From Nocardia tengchongensis (GTDB taxonomy: Bacteria; Actinomycetota; Actinomycetes; Mycobacteriales; Mycobacteriaceae), in contig NZ_CP074371.1 in NCBI RefSeq assembly GCF_018362975.1, positions 3,410,001 to 3,474,000 of the forward strand: a stretch of 64,000 bases of DNA, given 5' to 3'. The notes under the pieces were generated by a model. It saw only the letters and a program-made list of their open reading frames with translations, had not been told where the DNA came from and made no database searches. Below are positions 1 to 9,257 of this stretch, piece by piece; position 1 is the stretch's first letter, and every line of letters begins with the position of its first letter. The position numbers and the translations under genes were made by a program.

Positions 1-1236
1 GTAGGTAACCGGGCCGTCGGCCCACAGGTCGCCGAGGCGCGCGTCGTCGGCGCCGTGCAGGTCGATGCGCAGCAGCGCACCGGTCATGGCGTCGAAACCG
101 GTGGCGTAGACCAGGGTGTCGAGTTCGATGAACTGCTCGGCGGTGCGGATGCCGGTCGGGGTGACCTCCTCGATGGCCTCGCGGCGCAGGTTCACCAGCG
201 ACACGTTGGGCCGGTTGAACATCTCGTAGTAGCCGGAGTCGGTGCAGATGCGCTTGGTGCCGATGGGGTGGTCGTAGGGGATGAGGTCGTCGGCGACGGC
301 CTGATCGTCCACCTTGGCGCGGATCTTGGCGACCGCGAACTCGCGCACCACCTGGTTGGCGGTGATGTCGCTGTTCTGGTCCGGGAAGACCTTGTTGAAC
401 AGCACGCCGCCGCCGTTCCAGCGATCCTCCATGGCGGCCTCGCGCTCGGCGGGGGCCAGGTCCAGGGCCTTGGTCTCGAGCGAGGCGTGCGGGGTGGCCG
501 CACCCGCGTAGTAGGACTTCTCCCGGCGCTGCCGGTAGGTGGCGCGGATATCGGCCTGCTCCTGCTCGGTCCAGGGCCGGTTCGGGACCGGGACGCTGAA
601 GTTCGCCGAACGCTGGAAGACGGTGAGCGCCTCGGCTTCCCGCGCGATGATGGGCGAGACCTGGATGCCCGAGGAGCCGGTGCCGATGACGCCGACCCGC
701 TTGCCCTCGAAGGACACGCCCTGCTCGGGCCACTGCGCGGTGAAGAGCTCCTCGCCCGCGAAGGATTCGATACCCGGGATGTTCGGCTTGATCGGCGCGG
801 ACAGGCAGCCGGTGGCGAAAATGACGAACTGCGAACGGAATTCGTCACCGCGCTCGGTGCGCACCGTCCAGATGGCGGCGGCGTCGTCGAAGCTCGCGCC
901 GACGACGCGCTGACCGAAACGGTAGTGGCGCTTCAGGTCGAAGCGGTCCGCGACATGGTTGATGTAGTCGAGGATCTCCGGCTGCGCGGCGAACCGCTCG
1001 GTCCAGGTCCAGCTCTGCTGAAGCTCCTCGTCGAACGAGTACGAATAGTCGACGCTCTCCACATCGCAGCGCGCGCCCGGGTAGCGGTTCCAGAACCAGG
1101 TGCCGCCGACGTCCTCGCCGGCCTCGAGCCCGAGCACGTTCAGTCCGGCCTTGGCTGCCTGGTGGACGCCGTAGAGTCCGGCGAATCCGGCCCCGATGAT
1201 GACTACATCGAATGGGCTGCCCTGTTCGGGATGCAT
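1..1236 (-). CDS. FAD-dependent Baeyer-Villiger-type monooxygenase, 3' end outside window
   Basis: My translation of the minus strand gives 412 residues running off the left edge. Residues 15-20 (GAGFAG) are the FAD dinucleotide fold, followed by the GGTWFWNRYPGARCD segment typical of class B flavoprotein monooxygenases and a second nucleotide (NADPH) fold GTGSSGIQ. The Baeyer-Villiger fingerprint FxGxxxHTxxWP reads FAGEELFTAQWP, so the usual His is Phe. Such enzymes insert oxygen next to a ketone using NADPH and O2; the substrate cannot be told from sequence. The ATG at 1236 has AGAGG about 9 nt upstream. The C-terminal ~120 residues are missing because of the window edge. Confidence 0.85.
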   Translation of the reverse strand, partial: MHPEQGSPFDVVIIGAGFAGLYGVHQAAKAGLNVLGLEAGEDVGGTWFWNRYPGARCDVESVDYSYSFDEELQQSWTWTERFAAQPEILDYINHVADRFDLKRHYRFGQRVVGASFDDAAAIWTVRTERGDEFRSQFVIFATGCLSAPIKPNIPGIESFAGEELFTAQWPEQGVSFEGKRVGVIGTGSSGIQVSPIIAREAEALTVFQRSANFSVPVPNRPWTEQEQADIRATYRQRREKSYYAGAATPHASLETKALDLAPAEREAAMEDRWNGGGVLFNKVFPDQNSDITANQVVREFAVAKIRAKVDDQAVADDLIPYDHPIGTKRICTDSGYYEMFNRPNVSLVNLRREAIEEVTPTGIRTAEQFIELDTLVYATGFDAMTGALLRIDLHGADDARLGDLWADGPVTY

Positions 1237-1353
1237 GCGCGCGACCTCTCACTATTCGTCCGGCGATATTTCGAATAGGCATATCGTCGCGGCGCATGCG
1301 GGTACACGGCGATACCACGTCCCACTGACCAGGAGCGCAGGTCCGGGGGATGG

Positions 1354-1716
1354 TTACTCGTGAGACGGTTCGCCGGTCACGACGTGATCGGCGTGGTTGA
1401 GGCCCTCGCGGACCAGGCGGGCCAGGTGGCCGTCGCGGATCCGGTAGATGATGCGGCGGCCCTCGCGGCGGGTGTCGACCAAACCGGTGAAGCGCAGCTT
1501 GGCCAGATGCTGGCTGACCGCGGTGCGGGACGCGCCGCTGGCCTCGGTGAGCGCGGAGACGTCGGCCTCGGCCTCGGTGAGCATCCACAGGATGTGCAGG
1601 CGGGTGGGATCGGAGAGCATGCGGAAGGTCTCGGTGGCCACGTCGAGCCGGGCCTCATCCGGAGCAACCGGATGGGTGAGGCTGGGCGTGGCGGGGAGCG
1701 GTTTCGCCTTGCTCAC
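1354..1716 (-). CDS. ArsR/SmtB-family winged-helix repressor
   Basis: The product has 120 residues. Residues ~25-100 are the ArsR fold (FRMLSDPTRLHILWML, then the recognition helix SRTAVSQHLAKLR and the wing REGRRIIYRI). The C-terminal tail has several His (NHADH...SHE) but no Cys, so a metal site, if present, would use His and acidic residues as in nickel/cobalt sensors such as KmtR; this is inference. The GTG start lies 4 bp after the stop of the upstream MFS gene with AGGAAGG in front, so the two form one operon. The likely job is to repress the transporter operon until its ligand binds. Confidence 0.85.
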   Translation of the reverse strand: MSKAKPLPATPSLTHPVAPDEARLDVATETFRMLSDPTRLHILWMLTEAEADVSALTEASGASRTAVSQHLAKLRFTGLVDTRREGRRIIYRIRDGHLARLVREGLNHADHVVTGEPSHE

Positions 1717-1720
1717 CTGA

Positions 1721-2959
1721 TCACCTTCCTGCCGCTGCCACCGCCTCGGCGCCGGTGGGCACGGACGCGGGCCACACGCGGACCGCGGTCGTCGTAGCCA
1801 GTGTAGCCAGTGCGGCCAGCACGACGGCCGTGGTCGGCAGACCGATGAACGCGCCCAGTGTGCCCGCGATCGGATACGTCACCAGGAAGCAGGCGTGCGA
1901 CAGCGAGAACTGCGCGGTGAAAACGGCTGTGCGATCGGCGGGTTGGGTCTGGGCGCGCAGCAGGCGGGCCGACGGGGTATTGATCATCGAGGTCCCCGCA
2001 CCGAGCACCACCCAGGTCAGGGCCAATACGATCGCTCCCGCGGGGCGGGGGAGCAGGGGTGGCAGTGCCGCGGCGAGCAAGCCGGGCGGCAGCAGGACGC
2101 AGCCGGTCAGCATGAACCGCCGATCCGGCACCCTGGCCAGCAGCCGCGGCGTCGTCAGCGCCACCGCCATCGACCCGAACCCGAAGCAGGCCAGGGCCAG
2201 CGCCACACCGGTATTGGAGCCGCCCAGTCGATCGCGGACGTACACAACGGTATTCACGATCACCAGCGCGGTCGCCGCGGCCACCACCATGTTCATGGCC
2301 AGCAGGCCCCGCAGCACCGGGCGGTTCAGCATGATCTGCGCGCCCGCGGTGATGCGTTTCAGCAACGGGGCGGGATGTTGCGGCGTAGCCAGCCGGGGGA
2401 GGCGAGTGGTTACCACCAGCAGCGCTGATGCCACGAAACCCGCGGCGGTGCCGACGAACAGCGAGTGATAGCTGATCACTGTCAGCAGCGCGGCGGCGAG
2501 CATCGGGCTGAGCAGCGACTCCAGGTCGTAGGCCAGCCGCGACAACGACAGCCCGTGGGTGTAGTCCTCCTCGTCGACCAGGATCGACGGGATCAGCGAC
2601 TGGAACGCCGGGGTGAACGTGGCCGAGGCCGACTGCAGCAGCGCGATCAGGACGTAGATCTGCCAGGTGTGGGTGACGAACGGCAGCATGAGCGCGATGC
2701 CCGCCCGCACCGCGTCCGCCGACACCAGCACCAGGCGGCGGGGCAGTCGCAGCGTGAGTGCCGAGATCACCGGTGCGACAGCGACATACGCGACCATCTT
2801 GATCGCCAGTGCGGTCCCCAGCACCGCGCCCGCCCGCCCGCCGGCCACCTGGTAGGCGAGCAGGCCGAGGGCGACGGTGAGCAGGCCGGTGCCGACCAGG
2901 GCGACCACCTGGGCGGTGAACAGCTTGCGGAACTGGGGATGACGCAGGACTACGAGCAC
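1721..2959 (-). CDS. MFS transporter (efflux type)
   Basis: About 412 residues with roughly twelve hydrophobic segments. It begins VLVVLRHPQFRKLFTAQVVALVG, the N-terminus typical of actinobacterial major-facilitator drug/metal exporters. The open frame extends 99 codons further upstream, but that part is low-complexity and overlaps the divergent lipoprotein gene, so I choose the GTG at 2959. It is the first gene of an operon with the ArsR-type regulator at 1354-1716. Coupling to an ArsR protein suggests export of a metal ion or small toxic compound; the substrate is not visible in the sequence. Confidence 0.82.
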   Translation of the reverse strand: MLVVLRHPQFRKLFTAQVVALVGTGLLTVALGLLAYQVAGGRAGAVLGTALAIKMVAYVAVAPVISALTLRLPRRLVLVSADAVRAGIALMLPFVTHTWQIYVLIALLQSASATFTPAFQSLIPSILVDEEDYTHGLSLSRLAYDLESLLSPMLAAALLTVISYHSLFVGTAAGFVASALLVVTTRLPRLATPQHPAPLLKRITAGAQIMLNRPVLRGLLAMNMVVAAATALVIVNTVVYVRDRLGGSNTGVALALACFGFGSMAVALTTPRLLARVPDRRFMLTGCVLLPPGLLAAALPPLLPRPAGAIVLALTWVVLGAGTSMINTPSARLLRAQTQPADRTAVFTAQFSLSHACFLVTYPIAGTLGAFIGLPTTAVVLAALATLATTTAVRVWPASVPTGAEAVAAAGR

Positions 2960-3071
2960 ACGCCCACTATAAGCCAATAGGTGCGCAGGTGTGCACATGA
3001 TGTCGGGTATCGGCCTTCTCACACCTGTCGGCGTGCCGGTGGATGGGCGATTCGTCGCTATCCTCACTGCC

Positions 3072-3842
3072 ATGGGGAGGAATCTCGCGGCCGGCGTCCG
3101 GGTCGCCGCCGCGACCGTGTCCGTGGCCGCCGCGGCCATGGCACTGGCCGGCTGCGGGCGGCCCACCGCGCCCATGGCGGGCAACCTGAACCCGCCCGTC
3201 ACCGAAACCCCCGCCCCGGCCACCCCCGTGTCCACCTTGCAGCTCTGCGGCGACATGGGCGCGGCCGCAACACCTCCCGACTGCTACCTGCAATCCCGCG
3301 ACACCGCCGGGCTGACCTTCGAGGTCCGCCACACCGGCTCCGGGCAGCAGGGCTCGGTCACCATCACCACCCTGGATCCGGCCGGTGCGCACTTGCAGAC
3401 CATCACCGAACGCGGCGTCGGATTCACCGCGCCCCGGCTGCGCGACCTCGACAACGACGGCCTGGACGAACTGATCATTCCGATCATGATGGCCAGCGCC
3501 AACACCCGCTACGTCATCTATCACGTCACCGCGGACGGCCAATTCGTGCGGTCGGGCGAGCTCGCGGGCATCGGGATCGACACCTCCGCCGCCGGCTACA
3601 CCGTCGTCACCGCGCGCGACAGCTATGAGCTGTGGAACATCCAGTTCTGGACGTTCGACGCCGCCCTGCTGCGGCCCCTGGTCACCGCCGACGTGCATTT
3701 CCTCGACGACGGGACCGGGCATGTCGGGGGCAGCGAGTGCACGGTGATCGACAGTGGCGGGCTGGCTCGGACCGGACTCTCACTGGAGCAGGCGACCGCC
3801 CAATTCTGTGCGGAGCCAACCGTTCTCCGCGTCAAGCGCTGA
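3072..3842 (+). CDS. Secreted lipoprotein with FG-GAP-like segment
   Basis: 256 residues. The N-terminus has charged residues, a long Ala-rich hydrophobic stretch and the lipobox ALAGC (Cys ~28), so the protein should be lipid-anchored outside the membrane. Residues ~130-140 read DLDNDGLDELI, a calcium-binding FG-GAP/integrin-like loop. Two further Cys pairs could form disulfides. The ATG at 3072 gives a signal peptide of normal length; an ATG at 2991 would add 27 residues before it and overlap the promoter of the divergent MFS gene. Function unknown. Confidence 0.75.
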   Translation: MGRNLAAGVRVAAATVSVAAAAMALAGCGRPTAPMAGNLNPPVTETPAPATPVSTLQLCGDMGAAATPPDCYLQSRDTAGLTFEVRHTGSGQQGSVTITTLDPAGAHLQTITERGVGFTAPRLRDLDNDGLDELIIPIMMASANTRYVIYHVTADGQFVRSGELAGIGIDTSAAGYTVVTARDSYELWNIQFWTFDAALLRPLVTADVHFLDDGTGHVGGSECTVIDSGGLARTGLSLEQATAQFCAEPTVLRVKR

Positions 3843-3848
3843 CCCCGG

Positions 3849-4622
3849 CTACTTCCCGTACCGCCGGCGCAGCCACTCGGCGTAGTCGAAGGACACCGCC
3901 TCGCCGTCGGCGCCGAGGCACAGCGCGCCGTCGCGGACCCGCCGGACGACGCGGCCGATCGGCGGCACCGGGAACGGGAGCAGCGCCTGGCCGAGGGTGT
4001 GGCGGCGCACATCGGCCAGCTCGGCGAGGGTCTGCACGACCGGGCCGCCGACATCCCGGGTCCGGCCCGAGGGCCCGGCCTCGACCGCGTCGGCGAGCTT
4101 GCCCGCCACCGCGGTCACATCGACCGGCTGGAAGCGCATCGTGCCGTGTGGCGCGATCCGCATCTTCGCGACGCCGCCCAGCACCTCGTCGATGAGCTCG
4201 TGGAACTGGGTGGCGCGCACCAGGGTCCACGGGATCGGGCCCTGGGTGACGACCCGCTCCTGCGCGACCTTGGTGCGGTAGTAGCTGAACGGCACCCGCT
4301 CGCAGCCCACGATCGAGATCTCGACATGATGGCCGACCTTGGCCCGTTGCTCGGCGGCCAGCAGTGCGCGCACGCCCTCGACCATGACCGGCGCGCTGCG
4401 CAGACCGCGATGACTGGCGGCGTCCACCACCGCGTAGACGCCCTCGAGCGCCGAGTCCAGCCCCGCGCCGGTCACCAGATCCACCGCGTGATGCTCGGTG
4501 CCCGGCACCGGCTCCGCGGGCGCGGATCGGCTCAGCACCCGCACCGTGTGCCCCCGCGCCGCCAGCTCCCGGACCACCGGCGTCCCCAGCGTCCCGGTCC
4601 CGCCCACCACCGCTACCTGCAT
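3849..4622 (-). CDS. NAD(P)-binding SDR-like protein (NmrA/atypical family)
   Basis: 257 residues. The N-terminus MQVAVVGGTGTLGTPVV is the GxxGxxG Rossmann motif of atypical short-chain dehydrogenases of the NmrA/YbjT group. SYYRTKVAQERVV contains the Tyr/Lys region, and WTLVRATQFHEL fits the core of the family. These proteins act as nucleotide-dependent redox sensors or as reductases; no substrate can be named. The ATG at 4622 is preceded by GAAGGGG, while 32 extra codons upstream look non-coding. It ends 6 bp from the convergent lipoprotein gene. Confidence 0.82.
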   Translation of the reverse strand: MQVAVVGGTGTLGTPVVRELAARGHTVRVLSRSAPAEPVPGTEHHAVDLVTGAGLDSALEGVYAVVDAASHRGLRSAPVMVEGVRALLAAEQRAKVGHHVEISIVGCERVPFSYYRTKVAQERVVTQGPIPWTLVRATQFHELIDEVLGGVAKMRIAPHGTMRFQPVDVTAVAGKLADAVEAGPSGRTRDVGGPVVQTLAELADVRRHTLGQALLPFPVPPIGRVVRRVRDGALCLGADGEAVSFDYAEWLRRRYGK

Positions 4623-4772
4623 TTCGAATCCCCTTCCTCGACCTGCTCGTCTCGGACGTTGGAACCGCATCGGGTGCCGCTCAACATGATTCATCGCATG
4701 CAGTCCGGTTGCCCACATTCGGCCCGCTACCGCGCGTCGATCCGGTTGGATGCGCGGCCGGGGTCTCGGCCG

Positions 4773-6422
4773 TCAGATATGCGCGCCCTTGGTGCGGTTG
4801 CAGGCGCGGCAGAGGATCTGGAGGTTGGCGGGGCTGGTGGCGCCGCCGCGGCTGATCGGGATGATGTGGTCGAACTCCAGGTAGTGGGTGTCGCCGCATT
4901 CGACGCATTTGCCGCCGTCGCGCTGCCACACCACGGCCTTGACATCCGGTGGGACCGAGCGGGTGTCGCGGCGGCCCGGGGTGAGGGCCAGGCGTTTGGC
5001 CACGCGGAGCGCGCCCTCCATGGCGGCGGCCACGTAGTCGGGGTCGGCGACCTCGAGGATCGCGCCGCCGCGGGAGGAGGTGGCCGAGATCTCGACCTGA
5101 CCGGCGGCAGCGGTCACCGAAACCACTCGGGCCCAGGGCATTTCGGTGCCCGTATCGGGGCCGGTGAAGCGGAGTTTGCGGTTGCTGACGATCAGGCGGC
5201 CCTCGGTGCGCTTCGGGCCGCGGGCCAGCTGCCGGACGTGGACGGCGGGCAGGTTCAGGTGGACCCGCTCGTCGGGGTCCAGATGCAGGCCCGCGGCGGG
5301 CTGCTGCGGGAGCTCGCCCGAACGCAGGCGGGTGAGCAGGCGGGCCCGGTGCAGGCGGCGGCGCAGGTCCTCGACCAGCGGGCCGGACAGCGACACTTCG
5401 TCGACGGTGTCCTCGAAATTGTCCAGTGCCGACTGCTCGACCGCGCCGTCGGCCAGCGCGAAGGCGACCAGCCGTTCCAGCTGATCGAGCGCGAGCGGGC
5501 GCAGCAGGTCCACCGCGGCGGCCCTGTCGACGCGCTGGAAACGCAGCTCCGACCACAGCGATTCCCAGTCCCCGGAGCCCGGGTCGCGCAGCATCCGCTC
5601 GGCGCGCGGACGCCAGCCCCGCAGGTATTCGGCTGTCTCGGTACCGCATTCACGGCACAGCGAGTTCGCGCCGAACAGTCCGGCCGCCGCGCTCAGCAGG
5701 CCCCGGCGCGGCGCGCCGCAGCGCGGGCAGTGGCGGGCGTCCCGGACCGGGGCCGGGCGCGTCGAGGCGGTCCAGGTGTCGCCGTCCCACCAGCGCAGCC
5801 GGGCCGGATCCCGCGGGTCCGGATGCCAGTCCGCCCGTTCGGAATCCGGGGGCGGCGGAGTACGCCGCGACTCGGCCTGGAACCCGGGCCCCGGATCGAC
5901 CCGCACCCCGAACTCGCGCACCAGCCCGGCCAGGCTCACCCCGGCGTCGGCCAGCGCCCGGAACTCCCAGTCACCGCCGCTGCGCGTGAACTCGCCCAGC
6001 ACCAGGGCCGGGGCCGATCCCGGCGCGTCCACCTCGTAGGAGACCACCGGGCGATCGTGGTCGAACACGGTGAGCCGCAACCCCTCGACCGCCGCGAAAC
6101 CGCGGCCCGCCCCGCCGGAACCAGCGCCACTCCCGGCCTCGGCGACCGAGCCGATGACCACGATCCCCGCCACGTCCGGCCCGGTCCGCGGCAGCGACAC
6201 CGACAGGCGCGCGGTGCCCGCCGCGGGCTCCCGATCCAGCGTCACCGCCTGCGAGACGTGCCGGGGCGCGTCGAACCAGACGAAGTCCCGGTCGGACCGG
6301 GCCCGCCCGTGCTCGGCCACCAGTACGGCCTGCGCTCGCACCGCATGCTCCGACCGCCACGAAAGCACCACCGTCAGAAGCGATGTCGGAACCGTCGTTT
6401 GCCCGCCTTTGGTCAGTTTCAT
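4773..6422 (-). CDS. TerD-like / DUF2510 / zinc ribbon / HNH endonuclease fusion
   Basis: 549 residues with four parts. (1) Residues 1-~190 begin MKLTKGGQTTVPTS and read as a TerD-type calcium-binding stress domain. (2) Residues ~205-235 contain ADWHPDPRDPARLRWWDG, the DUF2510 Trp-rich motif. (3) A zinc ribbon follows, CPRCG...CREC. (4) After a helical middle and a PH-like stretch, the last 50 residues form an HNH nuclease: CVECG, EFDHIIP, LCRACNRTKG, with both Cys pairs and the DH catalytic dyad present. TerD proteins belong to tellurite and stress resistance sets; pairing with a nuclease hints at DNA damage or defence work, which is inference. The ATG at 6422 starts the TerD domain exactly. 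Confidence 0.8.
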   Translation of the reverse strand: MKLTKGGQTTVPTSLLTVVLSWRSEHAVRAQAVLVAEHGRARSDRDFVWFDAPRHVSQAVTLDREPAAGTARLSVSLPRTGPDVAGIVVIGSVAEAGSGAGSGGAGRGFAAVEGLRLTVFDHDRPVVSYEVDAPGSAPALVLGEFTRSGGDWEFRALADAGVSLAGLVREFGVRVDPGPGFQAESRRTPPPPDSERADWHPDPRDPARLRWWDGDTWTASTRPAPVRDARHCPRCGAPRRGLLSAAAGLFGANSLCRECGTETAEYLRGWRPRAERMLRDPGSGDWESLWSELRFQRVDRAAAVDLLRPLALDQLERLVAFALADGAVEQSALDNFEDTVDEVSLSGPLVEDLRRRLHRARLLTRLRSGELPQQPAAGLHLDPDERVHLNLPAVHVRQLARGPKRTEGRLIVSNRKLRFTGPDTGTEMPWARVVSVTAAAGQVEISATSSRGGAILEVADPDYVAAAMEGALRVAKRLALTPGRRDTRSVPPDVKAVVWQRDGGKCVECGDTHYLEFDHIIPISRGGATSPANLQILCRACNRTKGAHI

Positions 6423-6509
6423 CGTGGTCGAATGATGCCACGGGCCTCCGACAACACCGCGCGCCCGCCGGGTCCCCCCGATCCGAAAAACGTGCGGCAC
6501 AGTAGAGGG

Positions 6510-7007
6510 ATGACCAACCCCAAGGGGAACGACCCACAGGACGGCGAACCGCGCGCCAAACCGGCCTCGCGGGTCCCCACCCCGGGTGACGTCCTGGCCG
6601 CGGCACAGGCCGCCGCGCAGGCCGCGCAGAGCGCGGCCGGTCAGGTCCTGGATTCCGCCCAGGTCACCGCCACCACCGCGTTCGACACGGCCGTCCGGCT
6701 GCCGCCCGCCTCGATCCAGCTCGCCGCGCAACTGCCCGACCTGATCCAGAGCCTCACCATCGCGGTCGAACGCCTCAACTCCACCATCGACCGGCTCGAC
6801 CGCACCCTCGCGCTGGCCGAGCCCGCCTTCGTGGCCTACGACAAGATCCTCCACCGGCTCGAATCACTCACGGCCCTGGGCGAAGAGGTCTTCGCCCGCC
6901 TCGACAGACTGCCCGGCGTCTCACTGCTCGGGCGGCTCACCGGCGGCCGCGACACCCCGGAACCCGAACCGCCGCAGGACAAGCCCGGCCGGTCCCGCCG
7001 CAAATAG
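6510..7007 (+). CDS. Conserved actinobacterial helical protein
   Basis: 165 residues. The product has a basic, Pro-rich N-terminus, a long Ala-rich helix (residues ~30-80), a segment with regularly spaced Leu/Ile (LNSTIDRLDRTLAL) that should form a coiled coil, and a Pro/Glu/Lys-rich tail. No catalytic motif and no membrane segment are evident. It is divergent from the TerD-HNH gene with 87 bp between starts, and its stop lies 1 bp from the end of the convergent pabAB gene. Its ATG has AGAGGG just upstream. Function not recognised. Confidence 0.7.
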   Translation: MTNPKGNDPQDGEPRAKPASRVPTPGDVLAAAQAAAQAAQSAAGQVLDSAQVTATTAFDTAVRLPPASIQLAAQLPDLIQSLTIAVERLNSTIDRLDRTLALAEPAFVAYDKILHRLESLTALGEEVFARLDRLPGVSLLGRLTGGRDTPEPEPPQDKPGRSRRK

Positions 7008-7008
7008 G

Positions 7009-9141
7009 TCAGGGCGTCGAAGACAGCGGAGCGACGCCGAGGCCGGGCAGGGCGCGCAACGCGGCCGCGGCCTTCCACACCATTTCCTCGTACTCGCCGA
7101 CCGGGTCGGAATCGAGGACGACCGCGCCGCCGGCCCCGATTCGCCAGCGCCCGCCGGAGCGGACCGCGGTGCGGATGACGATGTTCAGATCGGCGGTGCC
7201 ACCCAGACCGAGGAAGCCGATCGTGCCCGAATAGACGCCGCGGGCCTCGGTTTCCAGGCCATCGATGATCTCGAGGGTGCGCAGTTTCGGCGCACCGGTC
7301 ATGGAACCGCCCGGAAAACAGGCGCGCAGGCAGTCGATGACATCCAGATCCGCGCGCAGCCGGCCGCGCACCGTCGACACCAGCTGGTGCAGCGTCGTGT
7401 AGGTCTCCACCGCCATCAGCTCGGGCACATGCACCGAGCCGATCTCGCAGACCCGGCCCAGATCATTGCGCAACAGATCCACGATCATCAGGTTCTCGGC
7501 GCGGGTCTTCGGGTCCCGCGCCAGCTCGGCGGCGATCTCGGCGTCCTCGGCGGGCGTGTTCCCGCGCGGGGCGGTGCCCTTGATCGGCTTGCTCTCTACC
7601 ATCCGGGAGCGGTCCAGCTTGAGGAAACGCTCGGGGGAGGAGCAGGCCACCTCCAGCCCGGCGAAACGCAGGAACGCCGCGTAGGGAGCCGGATTGCAGC
7701 GGCGCAGCGTGCGATACACGGTGAGACCGTCGGCGTCACCCGCCGGATAGGCGCTGTCGGTGATGCAGATTTCGTACGACTCGCCCGCGTGCAACTTCTC
7801 CTGGCAGGTGGCGACATCGGAGAGGTAGCGGGCCCGGCCCCGGGTGAGCAGTGGTGCGACCGTCGCCTCGTCCGCGCGCAACTCGAGCAGCGGCGGATTC
7901 TCCCATGTCGGAAGGGTTTCCACGGCGGTGCGGGTGGCGGTCAGCCAGTCGCGGGTGGCGGTGGTGGTATCCGGGACGGTCAAGGCCAGCAGATGGGTGC
8001 GGCCCGCCTCGTGGTCGACCACGATCAGGCGATCGGCGAAGATCCACTGGGCGTCGGGAGTGGGCGCACGGTGGGCCGCGGCGGCCCCGCAGTCGGCCTT
8101 CATCTCGTAGCCGAGGTAGCCGACATAGCCGCCCGCGAAATCGAAAGGCACGTCCGGGAAGTCGATGCGGCGGCGGTGCAGCTCACCGGACAGGTAGTCG
8201 AGGACTCCGCCGGGCACCGTTCGCTTGCCCGCGGCGGATTCGATCTCGACGCGGCCGCTGCCGACCTGGTAGCCGACCACCTCGGCGAGCGGGCCCGACG
8301 CGTCACCCAGGAACGAGAATCGGTCCAGGCCCGGCTCCACGTGCTCGCTGTCGAGCCAGAAGGCATGGGGGGAACCGGCGTACAGCGCGTCGAACACGGC
8401 CTCGGCGTCGACGGCCCGCTCGATCACCGCCTGCTCGACCCGGTAATGCAGGACGGTCCCGTTCGGGATCGCGGCAGGCTTCCGGCCGGGATCCACCGTC
8501 GGATCGTGGATCGCGGCGGCAGGGCGGGGGCTGACCCGCGAAACCCGCTGTCTCCGCTGGTGTTCGGCGGTCAGGTCGGCGAAATTGCGGAGCAGCAGTT
8601 CACCGTGCTCGCTGGAGATGGATTCCGGGTGGAACTGCACACCCCATTGCGGGCGGGTGCGGTGGCGCACGCCCATGATCACGCCGTCGGGCGCGGTGGC
8701 GGTGACCTCCAGCGCGGACGGCAGCGGCCGGTCCGTGCACAGTGAGTGATAGCGCACCGCCGAGAACTCCTGCGGCACACCGGCGAACAGGTCGCGGCCG
8801 TCATGGCTGATCAGATCGGGGAATCCGTGCCGGGCCCGCGGCGCGGTCACCACCTCACCGCCCGCTGCGAGGACGATGCCCTGATGCCCCAGGCACACAC
8901 CCAGCAACGGCAGCTCCGACCGTGCGATCAAGGCCGCGGAGATGCCGAAATCGCGGGGGACATCGGGGCGTCCGGGGCCGGGGGAGATGACGATGTTGTC
9001 GAATTCCCCGAGCCCGAGCTGCTCGAGCGACCCCGCCTCGTCATTGCGCACCACGACGGGTTCGACCCCGTTCACCTCGCTGATCAGCTGATACAGGTTG
9101 TAGGTGAACGAGTCGTAGTTATCGATCAACAGCGTGCGCAT
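7009..9141 (-). CDS. pabAB: Aminodeoxychorismate synthase, fused glutaminase + synthase
   Basis: 710 residues in one chain. Residues 1-~195 are a class I glutamine amidotransferase, with nucleophile LGVCLGHQG and the His/Glu pair in WGVQFHPESI. Residues ~230-700 are the chorismate-binding synthase. The sequence SKPIKGTAPRG carries the Lys of PIKGT that marks aminodeoxychorismate synthase; anthranilate synthases have PIAGT there. The enzyme makes 4-amino-4-deoxychorismate for p-aminobenzoate and folate, or for an aminobenzoate-derived secondary product. Fused PabA-PabB forms are known in actinomycetes. Start ATG at 9141 (MRTLLIDNYDSFTYNL) is the standard glutaminase N-terminus; upstream codons are not family-like. 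Confidence 0.93.
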   Translation of the reverse strand: MRTLLIDNYDSFTYNLYQLISEVNGVEPVVVRNDEAGSLEQLGLGEFDNIVISPGPGRPDVPRDFGISAALIARSELPLLGVCLGHQGIVLAAGGEVVTAPRARHGFPDLISHDGRDLFAGVPQEFSAVRYHSLCTDRPLPSALEVTATAPDGVIMGVRHRTRPQWGVQFHPESISSEHGELLLRNFADLTAEHQRRQRVSRVSPRPAAAIHDPTVDPGRKPAAIPNGTVLHYRVEQAVIERAVDAEAVFDALYAGSPHAFWLDSEHVEPGLDRFSFLGDASGPLAEVVGYQVGSGRVEIESAAGKRTVPGGVLDYLSGELHRRRIDFPDVPFDFAGGYVGYLGYEMKADCGAAAAHRAPTPDAQWIFADRLIVVDHEAGRTHLLALTVPDTTTATRDWLTATRTAVETLPTWENPPLLELRADEATVAPLLTRGRARYLSDVATCQEKLHAGESYEICITDSAYPAGDADGLTVYRTLRRCNPAPYAAFLRFAGLEVACSSPERFLKLDRSRMVESKPIKGTAPRGNTPAEDAEIAAELARDPKTRAENLMIVDLLRNDLGRVCEIGSVHVPELMAVETYTTLHQLVSTVRGRLRADLDVIDCLRACFPGGSMTGAPKLRTLEIIDGLETEARGVYSGTIGFLGLGGTADLNIVIRTAVRSGGRWRIGAGGAVVLDSDPVGEYEEMVWKAAAALRALPGLGVAPLSSTP

Positions 9142-9257
9142 TTGAGCACGCACATTACGCCTGCCGCGTCGAAACACCGCGCTCCGACCTGCGTGAACGA
9201 GTCGCCCGCCACTACTGCGGGCGGACGCCTTCAGTTTGTGGCGGCCGCTACGGCACA

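Noticed and set aside
55..1278. 407-codon plus-strand frame opposite the monooxygenase
   Set aside because: Low-complexity Gly/Val/Asp product without motifs; the minus strand encodes a clear flavoprotein with all motifs.
3999..6509. Very long plus-strand open frame (about 840 codons) before the gene at 6510
   Set aside because: It is the complement of the SDR and TerD-HNH genes; only the part after ATG 6510 has a sensible protein. Long shadow frames are normal at this GC.
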